DNA of 64,000 nucleotides from Acheta domesticus (GCA_031308135.1 JAHLJT010009436.1:143242303-143306302); one strand, 5' to 3'; positions 1-14,575 are shown, counted from the stretch's first letter. A program made the numbers and translations. Notes: generated from the letters alone by a model not told the origin.

Positions 1-3000
1 CTGCCCGCCCGCCGGAACGCGCCTGACGAGCCGGCCAACCGCCCACGCACAATGCCGGCGTTTGTTTTCTCGCGTGGCACTTTGCGGCTGGCCGACGAGT
101 GAAACACAAGGCGAGAGCCCGAGATTTGCCCAATTTGCTAGCTACAATACTGAGACGTTACGGTAGGCGAGCATTCGTAAGTGACCAGGGCGAAGAATTA
201 TTGTTTAGATGGGAATCAAATGACGTTTTACGACTCCAAAGTGAAGAGGGGGAGTTGCTACTTTTCACAAACCATTTGCTCGGATGAGTTTTAAATAGTA
301 TACATTTTGCCAATGAATATCTATTTTTTGCTCACATTGTTATGTACACTGTAGAGAGACGCACAAATACCAATACGATTAATGACACACAATGCAAAAC
401 CATGTTTGTAGACCAATACAAGCGTACATGCGAGTTACGTAAACAACTTATTACCTTCTCCACGCAATTTACGCATTATTGCATTACTAATATAGGTTGA
501 ACATTTTCTTGTTTTCGACGTTTCTTAGAACCCTTTAATAGCCGCTCGAGTGAACGTGAAATGCTAACCAAAACACGCTCGAGGTTAATAAAATGTAGCG
601 GGTAGTACTGCGACCTTCTAGACACTTTCGGCAGAATTCTTGGGTCCACGTTTCGCCATCGCGTTCTCTGGTCTTTCGCCACAGCGACCATTGAGCCCCG
701 CTCGGAGCCCTAGCTGCTGCGGCTGTGGCACGGCGGGAAACACGGGAAATGGCTCCAGGGAGTCAGCAATCGAAGTTGGAGGAATTCGACCCAGTCTTCC
801 ATCTCGCCCGGTGCCAGGCCTACCACCATCCATTCAAAATTTGCCCACTCTCCTCTCTCCCATTACTACTCATTCACTTACGTCACATTCACACCAACAC
901 CCTCTCCAACTGCACATCACTTATTCAAAACCTAGATGTTAGCTCTCACTCCGCCTCTTACCTGTCCGACGGGTGTCCACTATCCTCATGTCTGCTCGAA
1001 TACTTAGAGTTTTCAGATGCTAAAATATTCTTAGAGTTAGCTTACAAGAAAAAATTAATTGATTCCGCTAATCAATTGATTTTTCCTCTATAAGTCCGTG
1101 ACAAATCAATGTTTCACTATTTTTAATCAGTTCAATGATCCGGAATTCAACATTAGAGCGACTTTCTCCTCCATCTCTTTTTATTTTCTCCTCCTACCCG
1201 TCCTTTTCTCGAATTCTGTCAAACTGCCCTTTATTCCCCGTCGCCGTGTCTCCAACCTCCCGTCCGCATTTTACTGCGCAAGTCGTGGGCGTCCTTCTCC
1301 GCCCTCTCGCCCCTCCCGTTTTGCGCAAATCCGCCCCGCATATGGGCCGACGCCGGCGCCCCGCGGCCAACCCCGCTCTGCTTCTCCGCCGTCGGCCCCG
1401 CCCTCGCCCCCGCGCGGTTGCGGAAGCAGGGGTCATTAGTTCGCCAGCCGCTCCCCTGGCGCACGCCGCGCGAGCGACCAAACTTCTCCCAGCAGCTTGA
1501 ATTAAACCACGGGCATCGCTGCCGGTCGTAAATGAATGGTTTACTCAAGAAATAAAGATAGCACTTCATTTGTAAAGGAAAAAGGAATATCGAGGTGCTC
1601 CTACACTGACAAATAACAGTCATATATTTAAGTGAGGATATTCCGGTAATTGGTCTTCAACCGGTTTGCTTGTTCTAAAGCAAATGAAGTCTGAAAGATT
1701 CAATTGGCATGGTTGCCCCCCGCCTTATATTAACTCCATTGTTAATATAACAATTTTTTTGTAAATTTAACCTATCATAAACACTGTGTTGTTACAAAAA
1801 AATACCATGAAGTCCTTCTCTTATTTTGTGCGCTTGGTATAGTAAGAGGCAGTGGGTCACCGAGGCAACGGTGACAGGCGAAGCGAAAAACGAGCGGCCG
1901 ACTGCTGCGGGGCGGGTTCCTTAAGGTCTCCTTTAATGCATTTCCTCCGGCGTTCTTCCGCCGGCGTAGCTTGCGCGAACGGTGACGGGGTCTCCTCGTT
2001 TTAGCAACACGCTCACAAAAGCGTTAAAGCGAGCATTGCTTCATTCTCACGGCCGTTGCCATGCTCTTAGCTAACAAGCAAACCCCGCGAATCAGATCTC
2101 GCAGAACGCACAGGCGGTGACTGACAGCTCAAGCAGATTGTTTGACTTCACAATAGAAAGAACGGAAGGTCAGGCAAAGACCGAACATCATACTTTAGAG
2201 GGTGTTCGAATGGATTTACACTCAAACGGATCAGGGCCACAGATGTTGAGGGCCTGTAACGCGAGTACTTTCTATGAGCTAATTTCAATTTAATACCTGT
2301 TTATGACAGGCTTTCATTATTTTTTTTTACACGTTTATTGTAGTAATTTCATCGCATTCTTTAGAAGTGCACGGAAATATGGTATACAGAAATGATTAGA
2401 AAGATTTAACACAATCATTGCTTAACATCCGAAAGTAAATGAGAAATGGACACCGACAATTCGTTCTAACCACCGGCCCGAACTGCTCAGTAATATCACT
2501 ATTGAAGACTTCTGGGAGTTACAGAATTTTATAATGCGTGAACATACATAATATGCACTCCCTCAAAACAAGATTATTTAACGAGTTTTCCTCTTTATTT
2601 CCAAAAGGGGAATGGGTTCTGTTAAGAAACAAATACTATTTACATAATGCAAACTTCACAAATGCGGTAAAACCGAAAAAGGACGCTTAACGACGAAGGA
2701 ACGACGTTATGAGGAATACTGACAAAATATCATACACAAACCACGGAACCCCGACGTAAATACTTACATAATTGCTCACTCCACTTCTATTCTAAAAATA
2801 ATTCATGAGTCAATATCTTGGAGTGCTGAGTCAGATCCGGCAGTTCTCTTCGTCTGCAAAAGATCCACTACTCGGAGTCCCAGCATCAACAATCGCAATA
2901 ACTACGTAACTTCACTCCCGGCACCTCGAAGCATGCACGTCCTCGGCAGCCCTATGTCCTCCTTCCTTTTCCGGCCAGGGCGAGTGGGCGGAGTCGGGGG

Positions 3001-3309
3001 CCGAAGGCGCTGTGAAGCTCCCACGAAGCCAAGCGTACGACGCCGGTAAGTCCCCTTTCTCCCGCGCGTTGGCAACCGCACTTCCTCCGGGCCTTGCGTA
3101 GCGCAAACACGCTGGGAAACGACGGAGGCGGCGGGAAGGGGCCGGTCGCGGCCTGAGGTCGAACCTTGGACACTCGACAATGAGACTCGCAGTCTTTACG
3201 GTTGGCACATGCAGTTTAATTCGTACGAGATATTATTCTCAGAATAATTATGAGTCATTTAAAGGAATGGATTTCAGGCTGTTGCAATCAGAATTAGACT
3301 CCACAGACG
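1..3309. other. No gene recognised
   Basis: Mixed sequence with GC-rich spots at the very start, 1310-1500 and 2925-3165. A small perfect hairpin (TTATATTAAC / GTTAATATAA) lies at 1725-1750. The frame from 99 to 287 starts only at GTG and shows no family pattern. Confidence 0.6.
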
Positions 3310-3590
3310 AAAACTTTTACACAAAGATTTATAGTGCGATTTTTTCTAACTCTGCCCCTCAAGCCCCTATTACCGTGATGTAATATCACATGGCATTTCG
3401 CGTCTTTCTCCGTCGTACCGCTAGAAGTCGCATGATCGCAAGCACTGCCTGATACGGTCGCGATCATGCGATTCTTGGCGGCACGACTGAGAACGTTGCG
3501 AAATACCGTGACATATACCATCGTGAAGACAGGCCTTGAGGGGCAAAGTTAGAAAAATCGCAGTATAGAATGAACAAAACTTTTCGACGA
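3310..3590. repeat. Foldback element (long imperfect palindrome)
   Basis: The two halves are inverted copies about the axis near 3450. TCGCATGATCGC (3428-3439) pairs with GCGATCATGCGA (3460-3471). Outward, CGATTTTTTCTAACTCTGCC pairs with the complement of GGCAAAGTTAGAAAAATCG, and GACGAAAAC near 3307 with the complement of TTTTCGACG near 3583. Arms are about 120-140 bp with mismatches and a loop of about 20 nt. No target duplication is certain. It is a MITE or foldback without coding capacity. Confidence 0.75.
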
Positions 3591-4249
3591 TGAGCGAATC
3601 TTCAACCAAGATTCAGACGTATTCGACAATAGGAGTGAAATTGAAAATATTCTATTCACGGGCTAAAAGTATATTTCTTCTGTAGCTATTTCCTCGGCTT
3701 GATAATAGAATGTATTTTTTTAAATCACGAGTGTGTCTCGGATTTTGGAAATATTTTCTAGACGTGGCCATTGTGTAATCCTTTTTGGCTAGTAAGATCA
3801 ATCAACAAATACCCCCCCCTCTAGGGTTATCTTCTTTGACGCACCCTTAGAACCTACTTTTTCTTTTTCTTTGAAGAGGTGAAATATGTACCTTACAACA
3901 TGTATCTTATGGCCTGTATTTTTCTGAACGTATCAGTTAAAACCAGTGCAACTTTTAGTACGTCCAGCCACCTACCAATGCTTCGCAACTTCTTTCACCT
4001 TTGTGCCACGACTTTTAATTGGTCAGAAAAAAAAAAGACAAAGCAAGACGTCTGTTTCCCTTTCCTTGAATTGCCACAAAGGACCATCAAATGCCTCGAA
4101 ATATGTAATATTTCACTGGACCATACGTCCATAGTTCATGGTGATTCCATTCTTGGAAATAAATCAATTAATTCACTCCGACTCACGGATGAAACAAGCA
4201 TCTCTCTTAGACTACCTTTCTTTCCAAACAATTCCGAATCGTTTACACG

Positions 4250-4545
4250 CTGTCGCGCGTTCAGGCCACGGCTTCCGAGCGGCGGCGCTCGTACCGCAGG
4301 CTCAGCGGCCGCGAGCCGGCGTCGAACCGGGGGCCGCAACGTGAGTCAGGCGACCGCCAGCGAGGCCGCAGCGCCACCGACGTCACCGCCATCGCCTGCC
4401 CGCGCGCGCGTGGGAGCGTCCGGGGACGCCGCAACAGCGGTCAGCGGATCTTCTGGCGCCGCGTCGCGTCACCCATCCGCTGCCTGTGCGGCGTCGAGTA
4501 CCGCAGCTACGTCCCTCACGCCGAGCGGAGTTCGCGTCAGAAATC
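4250..4545. other. CpG-rich patch
   Basis: About 300 bp dense in CG dinucleotides within AT-rich flanks. The frames are Ala/Arg/Gly-rich without domains. Confidence 0.6.
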
Positions 4546-6469
4546 GAAAATAGATTCTCCGATTGCGGGATACGTTGCTGGAACTGCATCCTTTTCTTTC
4601 TTTTTTTTTCCTACCACTACCGCTGCTTTTGTGTTGGCAAGGTCGTATGTTATACCCAGACGCGTAGCATCATATCTCGTTCTGCTATGAAGGTTAGGGG
4701 CAACGCTACCATTTCAACCCAGAACAGAAAGCTAATATGATTCCGCAGCTTTCCTCCTGTTTCTTGAGAAGCTTTTCATTTGCAATCTAGTTCAGACGTA
4801 TTCGAATGATCCTTGTCCTGTTGCCATCATGAAGGTTCGAGTAATTTCATTCGTAAACGGAATAAAGTTGAGTAGTAGGGGGAATAACGCTATTAAACAG
4901 ATTGAATTACTTAATTGCAGGCGCACCTATTTTCAAGGAATGTTTCATGAAGTGGCTTTAAGACTGAACGGTCAACAGTCTACTTCATCTTTCTACGAAG
5001 AATTTTCTTAGTCAATCTTCCCAAATCACTTGAAAATTCATAGTTTAAAAATAGTTAAGTATCTGTACATACAATTTGTATAATTCAAATGAAACACGTT
5101 TCGGCGCATCATAAGGAAGATATCGCGTTAGAACTTCGTAGTTTTGACGGAATAGACTCACGAAACAGAAACTTACTCAGCTGCTTTCTCTTCAACAGTG
5201 AACTATTTCAAGAGTAACTATAAATTGTAAAAGAAGTAGAATGTTTTACGAGTTCACATTTGGAAGAGAAATCTCAAATTAAAGCCAACACAGAAGTGCA
5301 CGGGAGAAACTTGCGGCGCGGCAATGATCGCCAGAGCAGCAATGGAACTAAGCAGGAGAAAGCCTTCGGGAGACCCGCTATGTTTCTATCAATCATCACG
5401 AGGTTTCACAATATTATTGAAGAAACGTTTCCTGAGGAACCTTCCGAAAAGTGATCCCAGGTTTCGCGTGACCGGAACCAATCAAGACGATTTCCTCAAC
5501 CGAATGGAATGTATTTTCGACTTTATTGTTCCACACGGTCATGGGAACGAAATGATAAAGAAATGCGTCACGGATTGCGTAAAGTCTACTAACAATAATT
5601 CACGTAAATGAGAAAGTTTGAGTTGTTTACGCTGAAGTTCGTGCATAAAACAAATTGAAGTATCTCACTAGTTTAATGAGGAAGAAAGTTCAGGGGTGGG
5701 AGTACTTCACACATGACCGTTAATTTCATTCATTTTTTTCTAGTACTAAGGAACCGCCAATAATCGATTAAATTAATGATTTTTTTTTCAATTCGAAACA
5801 GAGTGTACCTTTCGCTATGTTTCCTTAATGAAATGCTGTAAACTGATTTATCATTTATGAGTTTCATTAAGTCAAATATATCTCCTCTAAAAAGACATTT
5901 TGCAGTAAACTATTGAAAATCAAAAATCATGAATAAAAGTGACTTAAGCAAAGTAAATCAAGAATATCAGTGACTTAATCATAAGTTTTCGTCATCACGT
6001 TACTTCTTTACACCCCCCAACAGGACGAGCTCTTACTTTGAGCTTCAGTAAACTCGACTGGCCTTCCAACGCAAAGGCCGAGAGGAAATGTGGCACAAAG
6101 TGTGTTCAAGCGAGCCGACATGTAACACACACAGTCCGCCTCTACACCAGCGCGGCTTCTCTCCGACAAGGATCAGGCTCCTTTTCTGCTCTGCAAGTGG
6201 GCTCCGAACAAAAGCGCGAGTGGTCATTGGGACCCAACTCGCACGAGTGTGAGCGCAAACCTCACGACCACCCCCTCATCCTCCAATGCCACTGCGCTCG
6301 ATGGACAAACGGAGGCCCATTGAGCCGGCTGGTGTATCGAACACAACCTTCGACGGATGGTGCTTCAGCGGATAAAGGAGCGCAAACTGCAAGTGGCGAC
6401 GTGCGAGTAAGGATCACTGGGAGATGTTGGATGGTGGTTGGAAGCAGTGGGGTTACCAGTGAGCAACAA

Positions 6470-6660
6470 AAAAAGTGAGCGGGCAAGCAAGGAAAGTGTG
6501 AGCGACCGAAGGAGCAAGAGAACGAGAAAACAAACGAGCGAGCGAGTGAGCGAGCGAGCGAGCAAGCGAATAACTGAGTGAAAGAGCGAGCAAGTGAGAG
6601 AGTGAGCCAGCGAACAAGTGAGAGAGCGAGCGAGCGAGGAAGGGAGTGAGCGAGCAAGTG
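6470..6660 (+). repeat. Degenerate GAGC/GAGT tetranucleotide tract
   Basis: About 190 bp of GAGCGAGCGAGTGAGC-like repeats. A shorter pure run (GAGC)n lies at about 6860-6880. The Ser/Leu/Ala/Arg-rich frames on the minus strand here arise from the repeat. Confidence 0.85.
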
Positions 6661-7779
6661 GTGAAGTTAATGAAAGTCTGAGATAGAATGGGCACGCGGA
6701 TGAATGCCTCGATGACAGTGTGGAGACGCAGTGTGATGACAAAGTGGAAAAATTGGCGCAGCAAGCACCAGAGATAAGCCATCAGACGGACAATGAGTTT
6801 CTGGGCAAGTGGGCGAGCAGGGGATGAGCGCGTGCACGGCAGGACCATCACGCGGGCGCGCGAGCGAGCGAGCGAGCGGGGGCGGCGCGTCCGCCCGCCG
6901 CCGACGGCGCAGCACCAAGGTTAGAGGTGGCGGCAGTGAAAGGAGGCGGATGTGCGGCGCGGAGCGGCGGAGGCAGACAGGCTGCTGCGTGAGGCGCCAA
7001 GTGGTTTCGGCAGCGCAGGCACACAGATCTCACAAGCTTCCACCAACACACCACCATCCCTTGGGCGCAACTCGTGAATGGAAATGCACACAGAACTGGA
7101 TGGTACATCTACCAAGATGCACTAATGAATGAGTGAGCGTGTGGCACGCCAAATCTGCGAAATGCAGATCAATACGCTGCACAGAAATCCAATTCACCTT
7201 TTCGATTATCACGTTCGAATGAAACATAAAAAGAACAAAGTCTATTAGCACACTAAAGATATAAAATTCGACAGGCAGCTAGCTTATCTTGCATTCCTTA
7301 AAATACTTTGCATACTTCAGTTGTTGGAAAATTTAAACCCTTACACTTTGGAATCATTTGTTGGGATCATTGTGTTATGAATTTTTTTACCTCCATTATA
7401 ATTTCGAAGAACATGAAAATGCAGACTTCTATCAAAGAAACCTGTCCGCAGGTGCATAATGAAAAGGGATATTGTTTAGCCTGACAAACTACTAACGATA
7501 ATGCAGGATCTTCGTAACAAAAAGTAAAGATTTCCATACGTCCAATCTTTTCGATATATGAACGCACTCCTACGAGAAACTTCGTTTAAAATCGTAAGAT
7601 ATTCCAAATTACCATAAACAATTTCAGCTCGAATTAGCAAGAACTAAAGAAAATCATTTACCGCATCACACAGAGTCGACACTCCCAACAAATGCGTGAA
7701 AAGGAAATTAATACAGGCTACGGATAACGGGCATCAAAGCACACACAGCGAGGCAAGGCAGATGAGCAAGACGCAGTCC

Positions 7780-8110
7780 GTTGCTAACTGCGCGCCGAGC
7801 AGGCAGCAGGTGGTGGGCGGCGACGGGCGTGGGCCAAGGCCCGAGGCGTAGACGCCGCTGCCGTCGTCGCCGCCGCTTGCTGCTTGAAGGCCGTCGAGGA
7901 GCCCGCGGGTCCAACAACGCTGCCGCTGCCTCCGCTCCGGCACGCGAGCGCCCCCTGGCACCCGTCGCCACGCCGCGTCGCGTCGCGCGCCCCCGCCCTC
8001 CCGCACGGGTCGCGGGCGAAGAGCAGAGGTGACTCCGCGGCGCAGAGGTGAGCCTGGCGCTCGCGCGCATCCGCCTGTTGCCAACGGACGTCCCAGCTGC
8101 ATCGCGGCTC
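7780..8110. other. CpG-rich patch with GCC/CGC repeats
   Basis: Contains GCCGTCGTCGCCGCCGC-like runs and is open in several frames at once, which shows composition rather than coding. No splice-bounded frame stands out. Confidence 0.6.
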
Positions 8111-10104
8111 TCTGGCCTTGTCCGAGTGCGGAAACAATTTTCCCCCCCACGATTACAAGCTTTTCTTCTTCTTCAAACAAACAAACAACCGCCACGATGT
8201 ATTTTACACAACCAAACCTCCAATTATAACAAAAACAAAATTGATTCAAACTTAACTACCTAATTGTAGGTAAGAAGCAATTGGAGCACGATCCTTTATT
8301 TTTATTCCACCACTTGCCTCGCTGCCTCCCTAGAAAAAAAACAACAACACAAAACTCGAATGTTAGGTCGCCCTACAAGTAACAAACGAGAGTGAGCGTA
8401 AATGAGTCTTTTGGTCCACCTTACATTCAAACGAGAATGAAAGTGAAAGTAATAATGAGTGACAGAGCGAGCGACCAAGCGCAAAGAGATGAAGACTGGA
8501 AGAGTAAGTAGGCTGTGACGAACGGAGGCGTACATGTGGCGTAAAAAGCGAATATATTTCACAACTTAAAAAAGTAATTCATTATAGAGCTTCAGCTGAC
8601 TAGTAAGAAAATAAAACAGCAGACGCCATGAACGAAGTATATCACAGAGTGTAAATATTGCCTAAATGTACACGTTTATTTCTTGTTGTTTTTTTCCGAG
8701 GACTGAAAGGAATTTAAAACACGATAATTATTTGATGAGCCATCACTAGCGGCGGAGCGCTGCTCGCCTTTCACCGCCCGCAGAGCTTGGATTTTGCTCC
8801 CCGGCGCGAGAAGCAGGTTCGTCGCCTACTCGCGCGGTGGAATCACCGCCCAAGGCTCCGAGCAGCAGAGCACGAGATGTGTAGCGCGGCGCGTCAGGGG
8901 CAATGGCGAGGTTATCAAGCTGAAATAAGAGCAAGCTTGTCCCGGCGTTACGTAAATGGATGATTGCGCCATCGCGCACGATGCAAACGACTAAAAAGTA
9001 AACAGGTGGAGTGACACTCTTACAGCTGAGGACATTACTCAGCTCCAACAACTACGAGCGTTGTCCAGGTCACTCCGGCGATTCGTTCCACTCTGCTAAG
9101 AGTACCAGGGAGACTGCCTCATCAAACTATTCAGGGTGTGATAATACCGGCATAACATAATACAGACAACTTACACATGAAGTAAACAAAAACTAATAAT
9201 AATCATAATAATAATAACGGTTAATAAAACAGTGCGATAGTTTTATAACGGAAGGTTTGCATTTCCAATATAATTTATAATCCTTTATTATCATGAACCT
9301 TTTATCTTTTAATCTCTTTCACAACAAAGTGGTTGCATGAAGCTGATATAAATGACGGATGGAAAAACCATTCGAATGAAAAGCATAACATTATACGAAA
9401 ATATTTTCAAAACAATTTTACACAAGAGAAATAGTTTATTTTAAAACAATATAATATGAAATTCAATGGATTCAAGAGAACGATTGAAAGAAAATAGTAA
9501 AGTTTGTAACGTCATTTGTCTTTGTGATCATAAAGCAATTTCTTTCTTCAAACTTTCAAACTGGTGATGTACATTTGTGTTCTGTACCCTCTTACAACAA
9601 TCCGGTCATGACAAACTACGAGTCCATTTACAATTCTCAACTCTCCAGTAGCTTCGTCACGAATGATGGTAAGTTATTTGAGAAAGGTTATACCATTGTG
9701 TGAACCATTTCAATTTTAATAAATCATTTTAATTTTAACAGAGTCACAGTAAATATTTATATGAATAAAATCCGCTCCTTAGTTGTGGCTTTGATTCACT
9801 TATTCCTATTAAATGATTACATTCATTTTTTTCTTTCGAAAAACTAAAACCGGGTTGTAATTATTTTTTTATCTTTTAAATACTTAATAAATATTAAAAG
9901 CAAAATGATGTAAATGAGTGTCGACATTCGTGGGCAAAACATGAATCGATTACGAAACATTCGATTTCAAGTCACTGATTGCAGACGAATCCTATTATGT
10001 TGACAATACAAGGAGCTCAGTTATAAATATTTGCAACCCCATAATCAAGCACGAGATTCATTATTCATTCGCAACGTATGTGTATCGCATTTCAAAGCAA
10101 CGCT

Positions 10105-10420
10105 CCAACGGAACTCACGAGTCGCGTCAGCACGAAGATCTGACAAACGAGAAGCGCCACAAAGCGCGAGGTCGAACGCACAAAGCGGCTCCTCGGGGAA
10201 TAGGAGGGGGGCGCCTTCAAAACGCTCGACGCGCTCGCTTCCCGCGCGCAACCTCGATAAATCACAATGCGTGGCCGCGGGAGAACGCGCGCGCGCGGAG
10301 GCACCGCGGGCACTAACGTGCTGTTGACGCGTCGTAATAGCAGGCGCAGACGCTCCCCGGCCCACGCCTAGCATTCACACACCCGTTGCGGGGAAGGCGC
10401 GGCGCGGCGAGGAGTGCTTC
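10105..10420. other. CpG-rich patch
   Basis: GC-dense stretch with a CGCGCGCGCG-like core near 10285-10300. No recognisable protein motif. Confidence 0.55.
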
Positions 10421-11984
10421 CTATGATTGTGCGTCTTCGCGGAACATCGCCCTTGCGCCATTGTGCAAAGGGGTGCTGTTTATTCCCACTTCGAAAAAAG
10501 AGGCGTGGCTTGTGAAGGCTGAGTTGTGAAGCTGTTCCTATTAGCACTTCGCTATCTCTCGTGCTGTTGCCATACAGTTTTTCTAGACTTTTTCAGGGCA
10601 ATTTGTTAACCACGAATTATGAGCTTTGGTTCTTTCAGACTTCACAGGGTGGGGGCGACCTTTAATAAAGTGATATACTAAGGAAGAATGAAAATGAAAA
10701 TAATATTTCGCTAGATTTATTTCCACACTATACTATTGACAGCGGTTTAAAGCAGGGGCTGAAAACTTGAGACACCCAGCACAAAATGTACGAAATTAGA
10801 TTGTTACATATTTCCAATCTTCATTTTTGTCATATCAAAGGTAATTACAATGTATTGGTATTAAAAATGGACGATTACATCCTATTATTGTTACAGTTCA
10901 TTAAGATATGGAAAATAACCAATCTACTGCTTTACCCACCGACTGCAAACCGAAAAAGAAAATTAAAAAAAGGATTTGAGAAAGTACGTTTATAATGGGT
11001 CCATTCATTCACATAAAGCAGCCAATTGTTTTACGAGCTAATATTACAAGCACGTACAAAAGCATAAAGACAGACAATAGTCGTGAAAATGGAACAAGTT
11101 TACACAGAATTGCCAGACGATTGGTGTAAAGGCCGCGATTAATCTAAGTTTCGCTTTTCTGTCGACAGCGAACGTTACGTCACAATAGCCGACAAAGAAA
11201 GCTAAGCTGCGCTCGGTTTCGCGACAAAGTTTACACGCAGTGCGTCATCTCGCCTATCATCTATTGAGGCGCCGCCCACGTGAGCAGACGGTCAACCCGC
11301 AAGGCAAGTCAAGGCAGACTGCGCCGAGACTTCGCGCCGCCTGGCGCGCAGCATAGTTCGCGACGGCGACTGCGAAGTGGCTGCTGCCGCCGCCGCCGCC
11401 GCCACACACTGGGCGAAAGGCGAACACAGCGAACATTAAAAACCTTTTTTGTGAAATATTTCTTCTCCTTCATTGCGAGCTTCCGGCAAGATATGTACGT
11501 TCTAGCTTAATATGGGTTTAATTCATCTTTAATTCACTCAGTGACTTATGGTTGTCATCGATATCTCTTCCCACAAGCTTTACAATACATAATGTACTAA
11601 AGGAACAAAGAAATTCTTTCATCTCCTTTTGTGTCGGCTTTCCTTCCAATGAGGTTGTATTTTTGGACTTTGAATTCTCGGTTAATTCTTTCCCTACAAT
11701 AAAATCTTTTGAGAGTGTCATTTGCAACAGCAGGTATTTCCAACTCAATGAATAGGTTTAACATTGCAAATAAAATCCTGCGTGTTTATGAAATATACTT
11801 CAGAAACTGAAACGCCATTTTTAGTAACCTTTCTTGCTGCGGCCAAGGCAAATCTTGAATTTGTGGGAATAGCTGATGAAATTATTGTTATTAGAAATTG
11901 CTATTATCTGCAATTACTTTTTCATTTAATCATACGTTTTCTACATTATTTTAACACGTAATTGATGCTGACGCAGTTGAATAT

Positions 11985-12185
11985 GCGTTCTTGTGCGTCG
12001 TTTGGGAACACTGCGCGTCGCCGCCGCCGACTCGCACTTTCTCCGCGCGGTGGCGGAAGTGGCCGCAGGCGCCGGCTCCTTCGCTGTTGCGGAGCCGCCG
12101 CGGCGCGCCGCGTCGGTGCAGGAAGCCCTACGGCCTACGGCTTCTCTCCCTGCCCGCACACCCACCGCCACCTTCAACGCGATTT
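11985..12185. other. CpG-rich patch with GCC repeats
   Basis: GCCGCCGCC-type runs, open in three plus-strand frames and one minus-strand frame together. A similar shorter patch is at 11270-11420. Confidence 0.55.
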
Positions 12186-12412
12186 TCCAATCAATGTTGA
12201 CGCGCGTTGAACCACCGCCGCAAGTACTAGTGAAACTGGTATACTCTACGTGCAGGTGCTTTCGACCAGACCCGCTCTTCGAGTCCTTAATTCGGAAATC
12301 TGTAGGAAATGAAAGCAGTTCCACAGATGAGTGGAAGGGTTCTCTTCAAGAAACTAGGTCACAAAGAACAGTGAAAACTGTTCTAAGGTATCACTTTTGG
12401 CTCCTTGAAAAT

Positions 12413-12431
12413 AAATAAATAAATAAATAAA
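12413..12431 (+). repeat. (AAAT)n microsatellite
   Basis: Short tetranucleotide run after TTGAAAATAAATAAAT. No tRNA-like head was seen upstream that would make it a SINE tail. Confidence 0.8.
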
Positions 12432-12491
12432 TTAAAAAAAGTCTTTTAGAGGAATGGTCGCTAGGTAGAATCATTTTTAATATAAAAATGG

Positions 12492-12492
12492 C

Positions 12493-12546
<54 letters not shown>
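12492..12546 (+). repeat. (AAT)n followed by (ATT)n
   Basis: About 40 bp of ATA/AAT repeats switch to ATT repeats, so the end of the tract can fold back on itself. Confidence 0.9.
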
Positions 12547-14560
12547 ATCATCGGATAATTATGGAAGTACCTTTTATATTGTATATTTATAAAAATCTTT
12601 TTAGGCATGAGTGTTAATTATGAAAAACGGAAACTTTTGTCCAGTTTTTTTCGCATAAATGCTTGTTCAGAACTATTTAAATTATTAAGAACTTAATTTA
12701 ATTAACTAAACTAAATTAAAAGAACTATTAAAAAACTATTTAATACCTTTTTAAATGCTGCAAATATATATACTTCTCTTGGTTAAATCTAAATATTTAA
12801 ATTATTTTCAGCTTTACTACTCCCAATACTTGTCTGTAACAAACCACTTTTCTTGCGTAGATTCAATACGCAATATGGGTTGCGCATTGCAATGCATGCG
12901 CGTTGTATGTTTTAGGGGTTCATAACCTCGCTTTCCTTGCAATTATTTGCACAATTAACGAATCCCCCCCTCACCCTCCGATCTCCTCGAGAATGAAGCC
13001 GAGGCACAGAACACGTCATGCGAATGCTTTTTTCAACTTTGATAAATTCCATTTTTAATTATGAAAATTTCCTGTATGGAATGCTGTTTTCCAGAAAGTG
13101 GTACTTAAAAGGGGTAAATTCAAAATATTACTATTGTAGGGTTGGTCAGAGGTCGTGATGAGTGGTCTGTTAAAGGGTATAACTATACATGGCTTTCAGT
13201 CTCCGTTTCAAGAAAATTCGGTCATTGGGAGGCCATTCAGAAAGCTTTCATTGTACTATTAGTAACATACCTTACTAATAAGAGATTTACAAATATAGTA
13301 TGTTCAGCCAAAAATAAATCCAAGTTCCAAGTGAAAAGCTAGTTTCGTGATGTAAGTGTAGAAACATAATTTTAGACATTCCAATTACGAGGTTGTCCAG
13401 TAATGTCCCGAGCACCAACCGAGGACAATGCATTAAACGAAGGATTCACATGAACGAATATGCATCAAGCGAACTGCTCGTGGAGATCGCTGGAAAAGAA
13501 TCGATACAGGCAACACGAGCTCTCACCTCTGCGTTATGGACATACATCGCCCTCGGTTACGATTAACCGTCGGCCTTCGAAGAATGAAGATAGCATGTTA
13601 CTTCGCCACAGAAGACAAGTCAAATTGAAGGTCCCATATGTGGATGACTAGTTCAGAACTGGGAGAGACGATCTTCATATACTCGATTTCACCAGCAAGT
13701 CGGTAAATGACAAAAGAAAATTCACTTAGCACCTTCTACTTTAAAATAATTGTTAACAGTAAAAGCCACCGAGTCTCGATTTCTACTGTAAAAGGATATG
13801 TGAATTAAACCAATTATCACAGTGAGAATATATCATTATCACACATCCAATTTAAGTACAATAAATAGAATCCTCGAACAAATGGACTATGTTTGCGGAG
13901 TTAAAAGGTACGCACCAGCAAACTCGAAGAGTACTTTCTTACGAAGTCCAGAGTTCTCATTAAGAATTCCTGCATAAAGAGACTTGATCTTTCACAGTAC
14001 AATAACCTGCAGTTTCATTTTCCAACAATTGTCCTTGCTGTGTATTTCCATGCAATCTTCATAATGATACTTCCCCCCACCCAAGACATCAGAGAACATT
14101 TTTTTATTTGTTCATTCGCGTGTAACTACCACACAATGACAGTAATCTCCATAACAGTACTCTCGTCCTTGTGCGTATAAGAGCGCATAGCAAATTACCA
14201 CACTCAAATCATCGAACATATTCTTTTCAGTATTCTTAAATGGGTACATTTGAAAAACTTTCTCGGATCAGGATACGCTCGTTTCTGGTAATAAAAAGGA
14301 CAATGGCAGGACATACAGCAGTACAATTAATTCAAGAGGCATACAAACAGAGAGAAAGGAGTACAGTATCTCGTTGCGCGACAGAACAAACGCAATCATT
14401 GCGCAATCAGGAAACCAGGAAGCGCCGACGAGTCGAAAGGGTGCATGAATGTGCTGCTCGGGGCAGTCGATGATGATCGCGAACGAGCGATTGGTGGACG
14501 TGAGGCGAAGGCGATCGTCGCTGCCCGCGCAAAGAATGGAGAATGCCGTGAAGGGGCGAA

Positions 14561-14575
14561 GGGGGGGGGGGGGGG
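14561..14575 (+). repeat. Run of 15 G
   Basis: Homopolymer in a purine-rich stretch. Length is likely variable and prone to sequencing error. Confidence 0.9.

Noticed and set aside
3879..4553. 224-codon plus-strand frame
   Set aside because: Half is AT-rich without bias and half is CpG-rich low-complexity. There is no shared domain and no splice signal.
5324..5611. 95-codon frame that at first recalled a transposase end
   Set aside because: On close reading no conserved motif matches THAP/P-element or other transposases, and no repeat borders were found.
6262..6851. Minus-strand Ser/Leu/Ala/Arg-rich frames
   Set aside because: They come from the GAGC-type tetranucleotide tract in all three frames.
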